Source: Bacteroidota bacterium (lineage in GTDB: Bacteria > Bacteroidota > Ignavibacteria > T3Sed10-11). Taken from it: a DNA stretch of 11,625 nt. The stretch covers positions 1 to 11,625 of the forward strand of contig SKXH01000062.1 in the NCBI GenBank assembly GCA_007128495.1, read 5' to 3'. The notes beneath the pieces are model-generated. The model was not told where the DNA came from. It saw nothing but the letters and a program-made list of their open reading frames with translations, and made no database searches. Made by a program: the position numbers and the translations under genes. How positions within the stretch are numbered: the first letter of the stretch is position 1; each line of letters starts with the position of its first letter. Shown here piece after piece: positions 1-6,765 of the stretch.

Positions 1-179
1 TAAACAGTTCGGGACTCGGTATGTTAATAGGCGGACTGACGGCAATGCGCAATATGGGCGGTGAGCTCAAGATCGCAAAGGCATCGCCGAAAGTCGAAAC
101 GCTGCTCACCGTTGCTAAATTGCAATCGGTGTTCCCGAATTATTCTTCTGTCGAGGAAGCGCACAATAGTTTTTCTTAG
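1..179 (+). CDS. STAS-domain anti-anti-sigma factor, 3' end only
   Basis: The frame opening at base 3 gives about 58 residues ending at TAG 177-179; the 5' part lies outside the window. It begins NSSGLGMLIGGL, which matches the core of SpoIIAA/RsbV-type STAS domains, where a serine of the [DN]-S-S-G-L-G loop is phosphorylated by a cognate anti-sigma kinase. The following strand and helix (GGELKIAKASPKV, then a Leu/Val-rich helix and a short C-terminal tail) also fit the STAS fold. In known systems the unphosphorylated protein binds the kinase and so frees a sigma factor or another output module. No partner kinase or phosphatase is visible here. A terminator follows, so the gene is not cotranscribed with purA by read-through alone. 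The family is confident; the specific pathway is unknown. Confidence 0.85.
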   Translation, partial: NSSGLGMLIGGLTAMRNMGGELKIAKASPKVETLLTVAKLQSVFPNYSSVEEAHNSFS

Positions 180-206
180 ATAATCTTGATATATCATTTT
201 TTCATG

Positions 207-252
207 AAACTCCGGCACAGGGATTGGACAGCAATCTCACCGGAGTTTTTTT
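207..252 (+). terminator. Intrinsic terminator after the STAS gene
   Basis: A perfect 9-bp stem, AAACTCCGG (207-215) pairing with CCGGAGTTT (240-248), runs into seven T residues (246-252). The 24-nt loop carries a second small stem, GATTG (222-226) with CAATC (232-236). A T-run is present only on the plus-strand side, so it acts on the STAS transcript. It lies 28 bp after the STAS stop and 32 bp before purA, which separates the two transcription units. Confidence 0.85.
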
Positions 253-284
253 ACGTTTGTACTTACTACTGAAAGGATTCTGAC

Positions 285-1559
285 ATGCCGGTACATATCA
301 TCGTGGGATCGCAATGGGGCGACGAGGGTAAAGGAAAAATTGTCGATCACCTGAGTGAGCATGTCGATATCGTCGCCCGGTATCAGGGCGGTGCCAATGC
401 AGGCCACACCGTTGTTATCGGTAAACAGGAATATATTCTTCACCTGATCCCGTCGGGTATATTCAGCGAAAACGTTACCTGTGTGATCGGAAATGGTGTT
501 GTCGTTGATCCCGCAGCGCTTCTTGAAGAAATTGAAATGCTTCGCTCCTTCGGTTTGGATATCAAAGGGCGACTGCTTATCAGTCATAACGCACACCTCA
601 TAATGCCGTATCATAAACTACTCGACACCTTGCGCGAGGAACAGGGAGCTAAGATCGGTACTACCGGTCGCGGAATCGGTCCCGCATATATTGATAAATT
701 TACCCGTACCGGCATTCGCATCGTCGACCTGCTCGATCGTGATATCCTCCGCACAAAGATTAAGGCAAATCTTGACGAAAAAAATAAAATGCTGAAACAG
801 TTATACGGCAAGGAGGAATTGAAACTCGAATCGATCATCGAACAGTATCAGGAATTCGATAAACAGATAGATGAATTCATTACCGATTCATCCTATTACC
901 TCAATACCGCACTGGCAGAAGGAAAAACCGTCCTCGCAGAAGGTGCACAGGGAGCGCTGCTTGATATAGACCATGGTACGTATCCTTATGTCACCTCGTC
1001 AAATCCGACAAGCGGAGGCGCGTGTACCGGGCTTGGAATTCCGCCGACTTTTATAACAAAAATAACCGGTATTGTAAAGGCATATACCACCCGGGTCGGT
1101 AACGGACCATTTCCGACCGAATTGACCGGCGATGACGGAGAGCAACTGCGTAGATGGGGAAACGAATTCGGAGCGACTACCGGCCGGCCGCGCCGCTGCG
1201 GGTGGTTCGATGCAATGCTTCTTCAATACTCTGCCCGGATAAACGGCATCCGGGAAATGGCATTGACAAAACTTGACGTCCTCAGCCATTTCGATGAAAT
1301 TTTGATTTGTACAGGATACCGGTTGAATGGGAAAATGTTAAAAACATTTCCGACCGATGAAAAACGTTTAAATAATTTAATTCCTGTTTATGAAACGGTA
1401 CCCGGCTGGAAGCAGTCGTTGACGGAGATTAAACAGTATTGCGATCTTCCCGCACAGGCGAAACAATACGTCGCCCGGCTTGAAGAATTAACCGGCATAC
1501 CGGTGCGAATTGTTTCTGTCGGTGCACGGAGAGATCAAACTATCTTTAAGGATGCGTGA
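285..1559 (+). CDS. purA: Adenylosuccinate synthetase
   Basis: The 424-residue protein catalyses the GTP-dependent ligation of IMP and aspartate to adenylosuccinate, the first committed step of AMP synthesis, in the cytoplasm. The N-terminal signature GSQWGDEGKGK (residues 8-18) contains the catalytic Asp13 and the phosphate loop, and the second catalytic residue His41 is in NAGHTV. Further family motifs are TTGRGIGPAY, VGNGPFPTEL, RPRRCGWFDA and the C-terminal IVSVGARRDQTI. Length matches the usual size of about 430 residues. The ATG at 285 has an AAAGGA Shine-Dalgarno site at 272-277 with 7-nt spacing. The TGA stop overlaps the GTG start of the histidine kinase (GTGA), so the two are probably translationally coupled. 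No clear promoter is visible in the short gap after the upstream terminator. Confidence 0.99.
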   Translation: MPVHIIVGSQWGDEGKGKIVDHLSEHVDIVARYQGGANAGHTVVIGKQEYILHLIPSGIFSENVTCVIGNGVVVDPAALLEEIEMLRSFGLDIKGRLLISHNAHLIMPYHKLLDTLREEQGAKIGTTGRGIGPAYIDKFTRTGIRIVDLLDRDILRTKIKANLDEKNKMLKQLYGKEELKLESIIEQYQEFDKQIDEFITDSSYYLNTALAEGKTVLAEGAQGALLDIDHGTYPYVTSSNPTSGGACTGLGIPPTFITKITGIVKAYTTRVGNGPFPTELTGDDGEQLRRWGNEFGATTGRPRRCGWFDAMLLQYSARINGIREMALTKLDVLSHFDEILICTGYRLNGKMLKTFPTDEKRLNNLIPVYETVPGWKQSLTEIKQYCDLPAQAKQYVARLEELTGIPVRIVSVGARRDQTIFKDA

Positions 1560-2791
1560 TCACTATGGTAAGAAAAACGGGGAAAACACCGCGCTCGGCA
1601 AATTTTAAAATTGCACTGCTCGCCGGTGCGATAGTACTGGTTGGTGCATTACTTCTCTACACTCAATCAATTGTCGAACGGTTACAGAAGAAAGAACACG
1701 AAGTCGCCGATCTGTACGCACGTTCACTTGAATATATTGCATCGGGCGATACCGGCGAAGGGGATTTTTCGTTTATATTCGACGAGATCATTAAGGCAAT
1801 CGATTTTCCCGTAATTTTAACCGACGAAAACCGTGAACCGATCTATCCGTACACCGATTATGTAAAAAACATACGACTTGATCCGGATGCATCGGCAGAA
1901 ACACAACGGGAATTTCTTCAAGACCTCTTGCACGAAATGGATCAACAACGGAATCCCATTCAAGTGACGTATGAATCGAACGGCGAAATGATAGTTCTTA
2001 ATCACCTGCACTACGGTGAATCAGAATTAATCAGGCAGCTCCGCTGGCTGCCGGTCGTTGAAGTTGCGCTCGCCGGTTTATTCGTACTCATTGCGTATAC
2101 CGGCTTCAGTTACATTAAAAGAAATGAGCAATCGAATATCTGGGTCGGAATGGCAAAAGAGACCGCACATCAGATCGGAACGCCGTTATCGAGTATTATG
2201 GGATGGGTGGAATTGCTCAGAGATTACGGCCGGGACAATCCCCAAATTCAAGATACATTATCGGAACTGGATAAAGATATTGTCAGATTGCGCAAGATCG
2301 CGGCACGTTTTTCGAAGATCGGTTCGACACCCGAACTGCAGGAAACATCGGTAAACGGAACTATCAGCCGGGTAATCGAATACATCGAGCGGCGAATCCC
2401 CCAAACACGAAAACAAGTAACAATCACATTAGATACCGACTCCGAATATCGGGCAAAACTTAACGCCGAATTGTTCGAATGGGTTCTTGAAAATCTTATT
2501 AAAAACGCGCTCGACGCAATCGAGAACCACACCGGCACGATCAATATAGCACTTCACGATTCCCGCTCTTCGATAAACATCGACGTTACCGATACCGGTA
2601 AAGGTATCGATAAACGTGCCAGAAAAGATGTATTCCGGCCGGGTTATAGTACAAAACAGCGAGGATGGGGACTCGGCCTCAGCTTATCGAAGCGTATAAT
2701 TGAAGATTATCACCACGGGAAATTGTTTATTAAAGAATCACGCCCCGGTGAGGGGACTACATTCAGAATTAGATTGAGTAAAAAATTATGA
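1556..2791 (+). CDS. Two-TM sensor histidine kinase (orphan)
   Basis: The 411-residue inner-membrane kinase has a first TM helix at about 17-37, an extracytoplasmic sensor segment of about 125 residues containing a PAS/CACHE-like stretch (AIDFPVILTDENREPI, 81-96), and a second TM at about 165-187. The HisKA H-box KETAHQIGTPLSS has the phospho-acceptor His205. The ATPase domain shows the N box LENLIKNALD (Asn317), the G1 box DTGKGI (346-351), an F-box-like RPGYSTKQRG and the G2 box GWGLGLSLSKR. The AHQxGTPLSS H-box is, from memory, common in FCB-group kinases. The GTG start at 1556 is preferred because AAGGA sits 4-8 nt upstream and it overlaps the purA stop by 4 bp; an ATG at 1565 is the alternative. 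No response regulator is adjacent. Its ligand is unknown. Confidence 0.95.
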   Translation: MITMVRKTGKTPRSANFKIALLAGAIVLVGALLLYTQSIVERLQKKEHEVADLYARSLEYIASGDTGEGDFSFIFDEIIKAIDFPVILTDENREPIYPYTDYVKNIRLDPDASAETQREFLQDLLHEMDQQRNPIQVTYESNGEMIVLNHLHYGESELIRQLRWLPVVEVALAGLFVLIAYTGFSYIKRNEQSNIWVGMAKETAHQIGTPLSSIMGWVELLRDYGRDNPQIQDTLSELDKDIVRLRKIAARFSKIGSTPELQETSVNGTISRVIEYIERRIPQTRKQVTITLDTDSEYRAKLNAELFEWVLENLIKNALDAIENHTGTINIALHDSRSSINIDVTDTGKGIDKRARKDVFRPGYSTKQRGWGLGLSLSKRIIEDYHHGKLFIKESRPGEGTTFRIRLSKKL

Positions 2792-3517
2792 CGTTACCGG
2801 TACCGAAAATTCCTGGGCGTTGACCCGTTCACCCGTCATTTCTTTTGAATCGTCCGAGACGAGGTACCGGAACACGTTAAATATATCTTCCGGCTTTTTT
2901 AATTTCGATTGATCCTCGTCGGGATATGCGGCGCGGCGCATCTCGGTTGCAAGCGCGCCGGGATTAACGATATTCACACGAACATTATAATCACGCATCT
3001 CTTCGGCAAGCATATAAGAGAATCCCTCTACCCCGAATTTCGACACACAATACGCGCCCCATCTCGGTTTACCTACCGCTCCTACACCCGAACTAACGTT
3101 GACGATCGAACCGCTCCGCTGTTTCATCATGGCAGGCAGAAACACTTTGGTTATAAGAAATGTACCGTTGATGTTTACATCAATGACATCTTTCCAGGTC
3201 GAATATTGATAGTCCGATACGGGGACGCGCTGTCCGAGCATCGAAGCGTTGTTGATAACCGCGTCGACCTGTCCGAATCGATCCAGTGTTCCCGAACCAA
3301 AATTCTCCGCATGATCCGGTATTTTTATATCTATCGGCATACTGAAGACCTCAGCACCTGCATCGGTCAGCTCTTTTTCGGCACCGGCAAGAGCGTCTTT
3401 GCTGCGCGCACAAATTGCAAGCCGGGCACCGTTTTGTGCGAAACTGCGGGCGAGCGCCAGACCGAGGCCCTTCGTTGCTCCGGTAATCACTACTACTTTA
3501 TTCGTTATATCATTCAT
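2786..3517 (-). CDS. Short-chain dehydrogenase/reductase (classical SDR)
   Basis: The 243-residue NAD(P)-dependent oxidoreductase has a single Rossmann domain. It shows the cofactor loop TGATKGLG (12-19), NNAS (89-92) and a complete catalytic tetrad Asn115-Ser143-Tyr156-Lys160, the last pair in YCVSK. Length is typical of classical SDRs; the substrate cannot be deduced. Arg38 after the second beta strand (CARS) suggests NADPH preference, as in other SDRs (inference). It is the last gene of the minus-strand run, 76 bp after the VOC gene. A TATAAT (minus strand, 3563-3558) in that gap could give extra transcription, but there is no good -35, and no strong Shine-Dalgarno site precedes the ATG. 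Its stop codon TAA is formed by the complement of the last leucine codon of the convergent kinase gene, so the 3' ends overlap by 6 bp. Confidence 0.93.
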   Translation of the reverse strand: MNDITNKVVVITGATKGLGLALARSFAQNGARLAICARSKDALAGAEKELTDAGAEVFSMPIDIKIPDHAENFGSGTLDRFGQVDAVINNASMLGQRVPVSDYQYSTWKDVIDVNINGTFLITKVFLPAMMKQRSGSIVNVSSGVGAVGKPRWGAYCVSKFGVEGFSYMLAEEMRDYNVRVNIVNPGALATEMRRAAYPDEDQSKLKKPEDIFNVFRYLVSDDSKEMTGERVNAQEFSVPVTS

Positions 3518-3593
3518 AATAATCGATCGATAATAATAAAAGGTACGTTACAGGGTTATTATAATAAAAAAATGAAAAGGATACCAGACCTTG

Positions 3594-4028
3594 TTAGTTT
3601 CCGTTTCTGGAAACATTGCTGTAAAAGAGTTCAATTTTATTTCCATCGGGATCGAGGAAATAGAGTGCATAGCCATGACGGCGCTTTACCGGTCCGAAGG
3701 TGATTGTAACACCGTTGTCTTTCAGACAGCGGTGATATTTTTCAAAGAGTGCGGGATGTACTTCGAGTGCAATATGGTTCAAACCCGCCGGATGTTCTTC
3801 TTTATTACCGGGTGGAATATTTATATCCGAGGGGAGTTGAAAAAGTACTATTTCCGAATCGCCGATTGAGAGTTTTGCCGAATGATCATCCCGGTCGACA
3901 ACACGCAGGCCGACAAGGTCTTTAAAAAAATCGATAGACCGCTGCAGGTCTTTAACGTTGATTGCAATGTGATGAATACAGATCGGAGATGTAGTCGTGT
4001 TTCGTTCTATTGTCTGTGCATCTTTCAT
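3594..4028 (-). CDS. VOC (glyoxalase/FosA-fold) family protein
   Basis: The 144-residue protein has two beta-alpha-beta-beta-beta half-modules: residues 16-66 (HHIAINVKDLQRSIDFFKD) and 82-136 (GLNHIALEV, ending GYALYFLDPDGNKIELF). Putative metal ligands are His20, His85 and Glu133. A fourth ligand, the acidic residue found in the first module of glyoxalase I, is not obvious, so the site looks like the three-ligand type of FosA-like transferases and extradiol dioxygenases. This points to metal-dependent chemistry on a small, possibly electrophilic or aromatic substrate rather than a standard glyoxalase I; that is inference. The start lies 16 nt after the ECF sigma stop with a GGTGAAG ribosome-binding sequence, which implies cotranscription. 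The first 15 residues are an unstructured-looking extension before the fold begins. Confidence 0.9.
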   Translation of the reverse strand: MKDAQTIERNTTTSPICIHHIAINVKDLQRSIDFFKDLVGLRVVDRDDHSAKLSIGDSEIVLFQLPSDINIPPGNKEEHPAGLNHIALEVHPALFEKYHRCLKDNGVTITFGPVKRRHGYALYFLDPDGNKIELFYSNVSRNGN

Positions 4029-4044
4029 CGTAATTCTTCACCGT

Positions 4045-4653
4045 TTAGTCCAATGACTCAAGAAACTCTTCAACGTCGTACCCTCTGTCCCGTGCATATT
4101 CAACCAGCTTCTCACCGAGCGCCTTCCGTGCACGATGCAGACGTGAACGTACGGTACCGATCGGGATATCGAAAAATTCTGCAAGCTCTTCATAGGTCAA
4201 CCCCTCAATATCCCGTAGCACAATTGCAGTTCTAAAATTCTCCGGGAGATCGGCAAGCGCGCCGCTGATATCGTCATCGAGCAAATTGCGGTATAACAGT
4301 TCGCGTACATCGGTCGTATCGCGGCTTGAGTGCATCGAGTCAAGATACGAATACTCTCCTTCATCAAATTCAAGATTGTCGGGCTCACGGGTTTTTTTTC
4401 TGTAATCGTTGATGTATGAATTTTTCATAATCCGGAAGAGCCATGCCCGCGCATTCGTTCCCTTTTCATACTTGTCGAAAAACCGGTACGCTTTGAGATA
4501 GGTTTCCTGTATCAGATCGTTTGCTGCATTATGTTCGCTTGTGAGCCATAGGGCATAGTTGTATAATGAATCCATATGGGGAAGCATTTCCTCAACAAAA
4601 GATCTTTCCTTTGAACCAGCCGGTATCATTATGTTATCACCTTTTTCTGGCAT
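4045..4653 (-). CDS. ECF-type sigma-70 family RNA polymerase sigma factor
   Basis: The 202-residue protein holds only the two regions typical of extracytoplasmic-function sigma factors. Region 2 covers about 25-90 (YNYALWLTSEHNAANDLIQETYLKAYRF, then AWLFRIMKNSYINDYRK, the core-binding and -10 recognition segment). Region 4 covers about 130-180 (DLPENFRTAIVLRDIEGLTYEELAEFF, IPIGTVRSRLHRAR, the -35 recognition helix). It ends in a 22-residue acidic/aromatic tail. The ATG at 4653 has AGGAG at 5-nt spacing, overlapping the flavin reductase stop only 8 bp away. A second start, Met9 (ATG ending at 4627), has its own AGGTGA site, so two N-termini are possible. Most ECF factors are paired with an anti-sigma gene; none is adjacent. 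Control may instead come from the sigma-54 promoter upstream of the operon. Confidence 0.95.
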   Translation of the reverse strand: MPEKGDNIMIPAGSKERSFVEEMLPHMDSLYNYALWLTSEHNAANDLIQETYLKAYRFFDKYEKGTNARAWLFRIMKNSYINDYRKKTREPDNLEFDEGEYSYLDSMHSSRDTTDVRELLYRNLLDDDISGALADLPENFRTAIVLRDIEGLTYEELAEFFDIPIGTVRSRLHRARKALGEKLVEYARDRGYDVEEFLESLD

Positions 4654-4661
4654 AATTTCTC

Positions 4662-5162
4662 CTACTCTGCAAGTACATTATAGTTCCCCCGGTAAAATAA
4701 AAGCGGCGTCTTTTTGTCGTCACCCGATCCGATATCGACGACCTCCCCTATAAAAATATAGTGATCGCCGCCTTCGACAACTTTATCAACGGTACAGGTT
4801 AGATGACCGAGAACACCGGATAATATAGGAGTCCCCTCTTCCGATAAGCTATAATCAATTCCGTTGAAGCGATCTTGCTCATTTCCGCTTTCAGCAAATC
4901 GTTGTGCAAGCCGCTTTTGTTCGGCCGTGAGTATATTCACTGAAAACCGCCGCGTTCGTAACAGCATATCGGTCGTTGTGGCGCCTTTATCGAGACATAC
5001 TAATATAAGCAGTGGATCCAGCGAAACTGAGGTAAATGAGTTGACCGTCATTCCATGGGGTTTTTCTTCATCACGGACTGTCACAACCGTTACTCCGGTT
5101 GTAAACCGTCCCATTACCTCCCGAAATGTCCTTGAATCGATTGTTTTCTCTTGTAAATGCAT
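4662..5162 (-). CDS. Flavin reductase-like (HpaC/RutF-type) protein
   Basis: The 166-residue protein has the split-barrel FMN-binding fold of NAD(P)H:flavin oxidoreductases. Family motifs are GRFTTGVTVVTVR (18-30), HGMTVNSFTSVSLDPLLILVCLDK (36-59), FSVNIL (73-78), the zone DHYIFIGEV (133-141) and the terminal PLLFYRGNY (153-161). Relatives supply reduced FMN/FAD to two-component monooxygenases or act as flavin or metal reductases. No monooxygenase partner lies in the window, so the partner is either elsewhere or absent. It is the first gene of the operon with the ECF sigma factor, VOC protein and probably the SDR. It follows a sigma-54 promoter, with a predicted leader of only about 21 nt and no strong Shine-Dalgarno site (an AAAGAATAGA stretch at most). 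Confidence 0.93.
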   Translation of the reverse strand: MHLQEKTIDSRTFREVMGRFTTGVTVVTVRDEEKPHGMTVNSFTSVSLDPLLILVCLDKGATTTDMLLRTRRFSVNILTAEQKRLAQRFAESGNEQDRFNGIDYSLSEEGTPILSGVLGHLTCTVDKVVEGGDHYIFIGEVVDIGSGDDKKTPLLFYRGNYNVLAE

Positions 5163-5193
5163 AAGTTTAATCTATTCTTTTAATCTTTAAAAC

Positions 5194-5209
5194 TGCAAAT
5201 CCTGTGCCT
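5194..5209 (-). promoter_or_regulatory. Sigma-54 (RpoN) promoter of the flavin reductase operon
   Basis: Read on the minus strand the site is AGGCACAGGATTTGCA. It has the -24 GG and -12 GC elements with GGCAC-N5-TTGCA spacing, differing from the TGGCAC-N5-TTGCA consensus only at the first T. Transcription would start near 5183, about 20 nt before the ATG at 5162. The activator gene of this promoter class lies immediately upstream, and palindromic activator sites lie at enhancer distance. Confidence 0.85.
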
Positions 5210-5262
5210 TATATCTTAAGTTATTAATTATTAAGAAGATACAAAGTTGAGGAACAAGCCAC

Positions 5263-5279
5263 TGTTTCAAAATTTAACA
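5263..5279. promoter_or_regulatory. Putative activator-binding palindrome, site 1 (about -88)
   Basis: TGTTTCAAAATTTAACA fits the window-derived consensus TGTTTCA-N3-TGAAACA: the left half is exact and the right half (TTTAACA) matches at 5 of 7 positions. Its centre is about 88 bp upstream of the predicted sigma-54 transcription start, a normal distance for an upstream activating sequence. Confidence 0.65.
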
Positions 5280-5325
5280 CTAAAAACTCCAGCAGGATTA
5301 AAACGCTCATTTCGCCCATCCTTTG

Positions 5326-5342
5326 TGTTTCATAAGTGAACA
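5326..5342. promoter_or_regulatory. Putative activator-binding palindrome, site 2 (about -151)
   Basis: TGTTTCATAAGTGAACA has one exact half (TGTTTCA) and a degenerate right half (GTGAACA). It starts exactly 20 bp from site 3, so the two sites lie on nearly the same helix face. The half-sites facing outward form a perfect 10-bp inverted repeat, TTGTGTTTCA (5323-5332) with TGAAACACAA (5356-5365). Confidence 0.6.
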
Positions 5343-5345
5343 ATA

Positions 5346-5362
5346 TGTTTAATTGTGAAACA
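5346..5362. promoter_or_regulatory. Putative activator-binding palindrome, site 3 (about -171)
   Basis: TGTTTAATTGTGAAACA has an exact right half (TGAAACA) and a left half with one change (TGTTTAA). It ends 3 bp short of the activator's stop codon, in the gap between the activator gene and its predicted target operon. Confidence 0.65.
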
Positions 5363-5365
5363 CAA

Positions 5366-6754
5366 TCATTTGATGCCCGGTGGTGGGTTGATATTCATAT
5401 CCTTCACTTTTCTCCATAGAGTGGTTCTGCTCATTCCGAGTCTTCTTGCAGCGTTACGGTACGCCCAATTTTCTTCCATCAAAACCCGCTCAATTATTAC
5501 CCGCTCCATCACATCAATGGGTTTCTCAGATCTAACTATGTGATCGATAGTATCCCCATTATCTGCCGGGGAGTCATCCTCCAGAAGTTCGGTCGGTAAA
5601 TGTGCAGGTTCTATGACGGGGCAGTTACAACGAATGTAAGCGTACTCTACTATGTTTTCAAGCTCCCTGACATTGCCCGGGAAATTATACTTCATCAGGA
5701 TGTCGAGCGACGGGGGAGCCAGTCTTTCGATATATTTATCCTTTGTTGTTCTATTAAACTTTTTAATAAAGTGATTCACCAAAAGAGGTATATCGACCCG
5801 GCGCTCCCTTAGCGGAGGCACATAAATCGGAACCACATTCAATCGATAAAAGAGATCCTCACGAAATTCTTTATCGGCGATGGCTTTTTTTAAATCCTTA
5901 TTGGTCGCGGTAATCACACGCACATTCACGTTTCGAACCTTATTTTCGCCAACCCGTTGTAATTCTCCATCCTGCAGAACGCGGAGGAGCTTTACCTGAA
6001 GCAGCGGACTCATTTCACCTATCTCATCAAGAAAGAGCGTGCCCCCATCGGCTATTTCAAATTTACCTTTTTTATCCTGGTATGCTCCGGTGAACGATCC
6101 TTTTACGTGACCGAATAACTCGCTTTCAAGCAATCCTTCGGGAAAGGCACTTGAATTAACTTTAACGAATTCCTTTTCCTTACGATGACTGTACCCGTGG
6201 ATTGCTTCTGCAATCAATTCTTTTCCTGTCCCTGACTCACCCTGGATAAGTACGCTTGCATCTGTCGGTGCGACTTCTTCTATGAGCCGGTAAATCTCCT
6301 GCATCTGGTGTGATTTACCGATAATGCTGGCAAACGAGTATCTGCCTTGCACCTGTTCTTCAAGCATCTTGATCTCGGTAATATCCCGAAACAATTCCGC
6401 ACCGGCTATTATGTTGCCGTCTTCATCATATAAGGTAACTATACTCGTTTGTGCCTGAAACCGGCGGTTGTCCTTGGAGGTATAGATCATTTCCTCATTG
6501 CGGACCTCCTTGCCGGTGGTTAGTGTACGCGTGAGCGGACAATTATTCTCACAGTCGGAGGTTTGAGCAATAAGATTACACCGTTCCCCGTACACTTCAT
6601 CTACATTATAACCGAGTAATTTATGGGCACGATCATTAATGAATCTGACCTTTCTATCAAGATCAATGATCATAATCCCGGTATCGGTGGCATCAAGAAG
6701 TGATTCGAGATTTGCAATCCGCTGAAGCCAGTTATGTACCTGTATGTCTTGCAT
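5366..6754 (-). CDS. Sigma-54-dependent activator with cysteine-containing PAS domain
   Basis: This NtrC-class enhancer-binding protein has 462 residues from the ATG at 6754. An N-terminal PAS domain (about 15-130) carries Cys59, Cys68 and Cys72 (C-x8-C-x3-C, ending NCPL). The AAA+ domain (about 142-370) has Walker A GESGTGKE (172-179), the sigma-54-contacting loop GSFTGA (219-224), Walker B TLFLDEIGEM (239-248) and the arginine-finger segment REDLFYRLNV. The C-terminal Fis-type helix-turn-helix (about 425-455) reads AARRLGMSRTTLWRKV. A second cysteine pair, Cys376-x-Cys378, lies near the AAA+ lid. There is no receiver domain, so it should sense a signal directly through PAS. The frame extends three codons further to a TTG at 6763, but the ATG is preferred because the TTG has no ribosome-binding site. 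Sites in front of the next operon and its own gene suggest that it controls both. Confidence 0.96.
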   Translation of the reverse strand: MQDIQVHNWLQRIANLESLLDATDTGIMIIDLDRKVRFINDRAHKLLGYNVDEVYGERCNLIAQTSDCENNCPLTRTLTTGKEVRNEEMIYTSKDNRRFQAQTSIVTLYDEDGNIIAGAELFRDITEIKMLEEQVQGRYSFASIIGKSHQMQEIYRLIEEVAPTDASVLIQGESGTGKELIAEAIHGYSHRKEKEFVKVNSSAFPEGLLESELFGHVKGSFTGAYQDKKGKFEIADGGTLFLDEIGEMSPLLQVKLLRVLQDGELQRVGENKVRNVNVRVITATNKDLKKAIADKEFREDLFYRLNVVPIYVPPLRERRVDIPLLVNHFIKKFNRTTKDKYIERLAPPSLDILMKYNFPGNVRELENIVEYAYIRCNCPVIEPAHLPTELLEDDSPADNGDTIDHIVRSEKPIDVMERVIIERVLMEENWAYRNAARRLGMSRTTLWRKVKDMNINPPPGIK

Positions 6755-6765
6755 AATTCCCAACT

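Noticed and set aside
2909..3703. 264-codon plus-strand open frame opposite the SDR gene
   Set aside because: It lies antisense to a clear SDR with intact catalytic residues and runs across a gene boundary; the translation is Arg/His/Cys-rich with no recognisable motif, typical of a shadow frame.
5323..5365. The 10-bp inverted repeat as an intrinsic terminator of the activator gene
   Set aside because: On the minus strand no T-run follows the second arm (it continues AAGGATGGG), the loop is 23 nt and AT-rich, and both arms are explained better as halves of two protein-binding sites.
5366..6763. TTG at 6763 as the start of the sigma-54 activator
   Set aside because: It has no Shine-Dalgarno site and lies almost against a palindromic operator; the ATG three codons later is more plausible.
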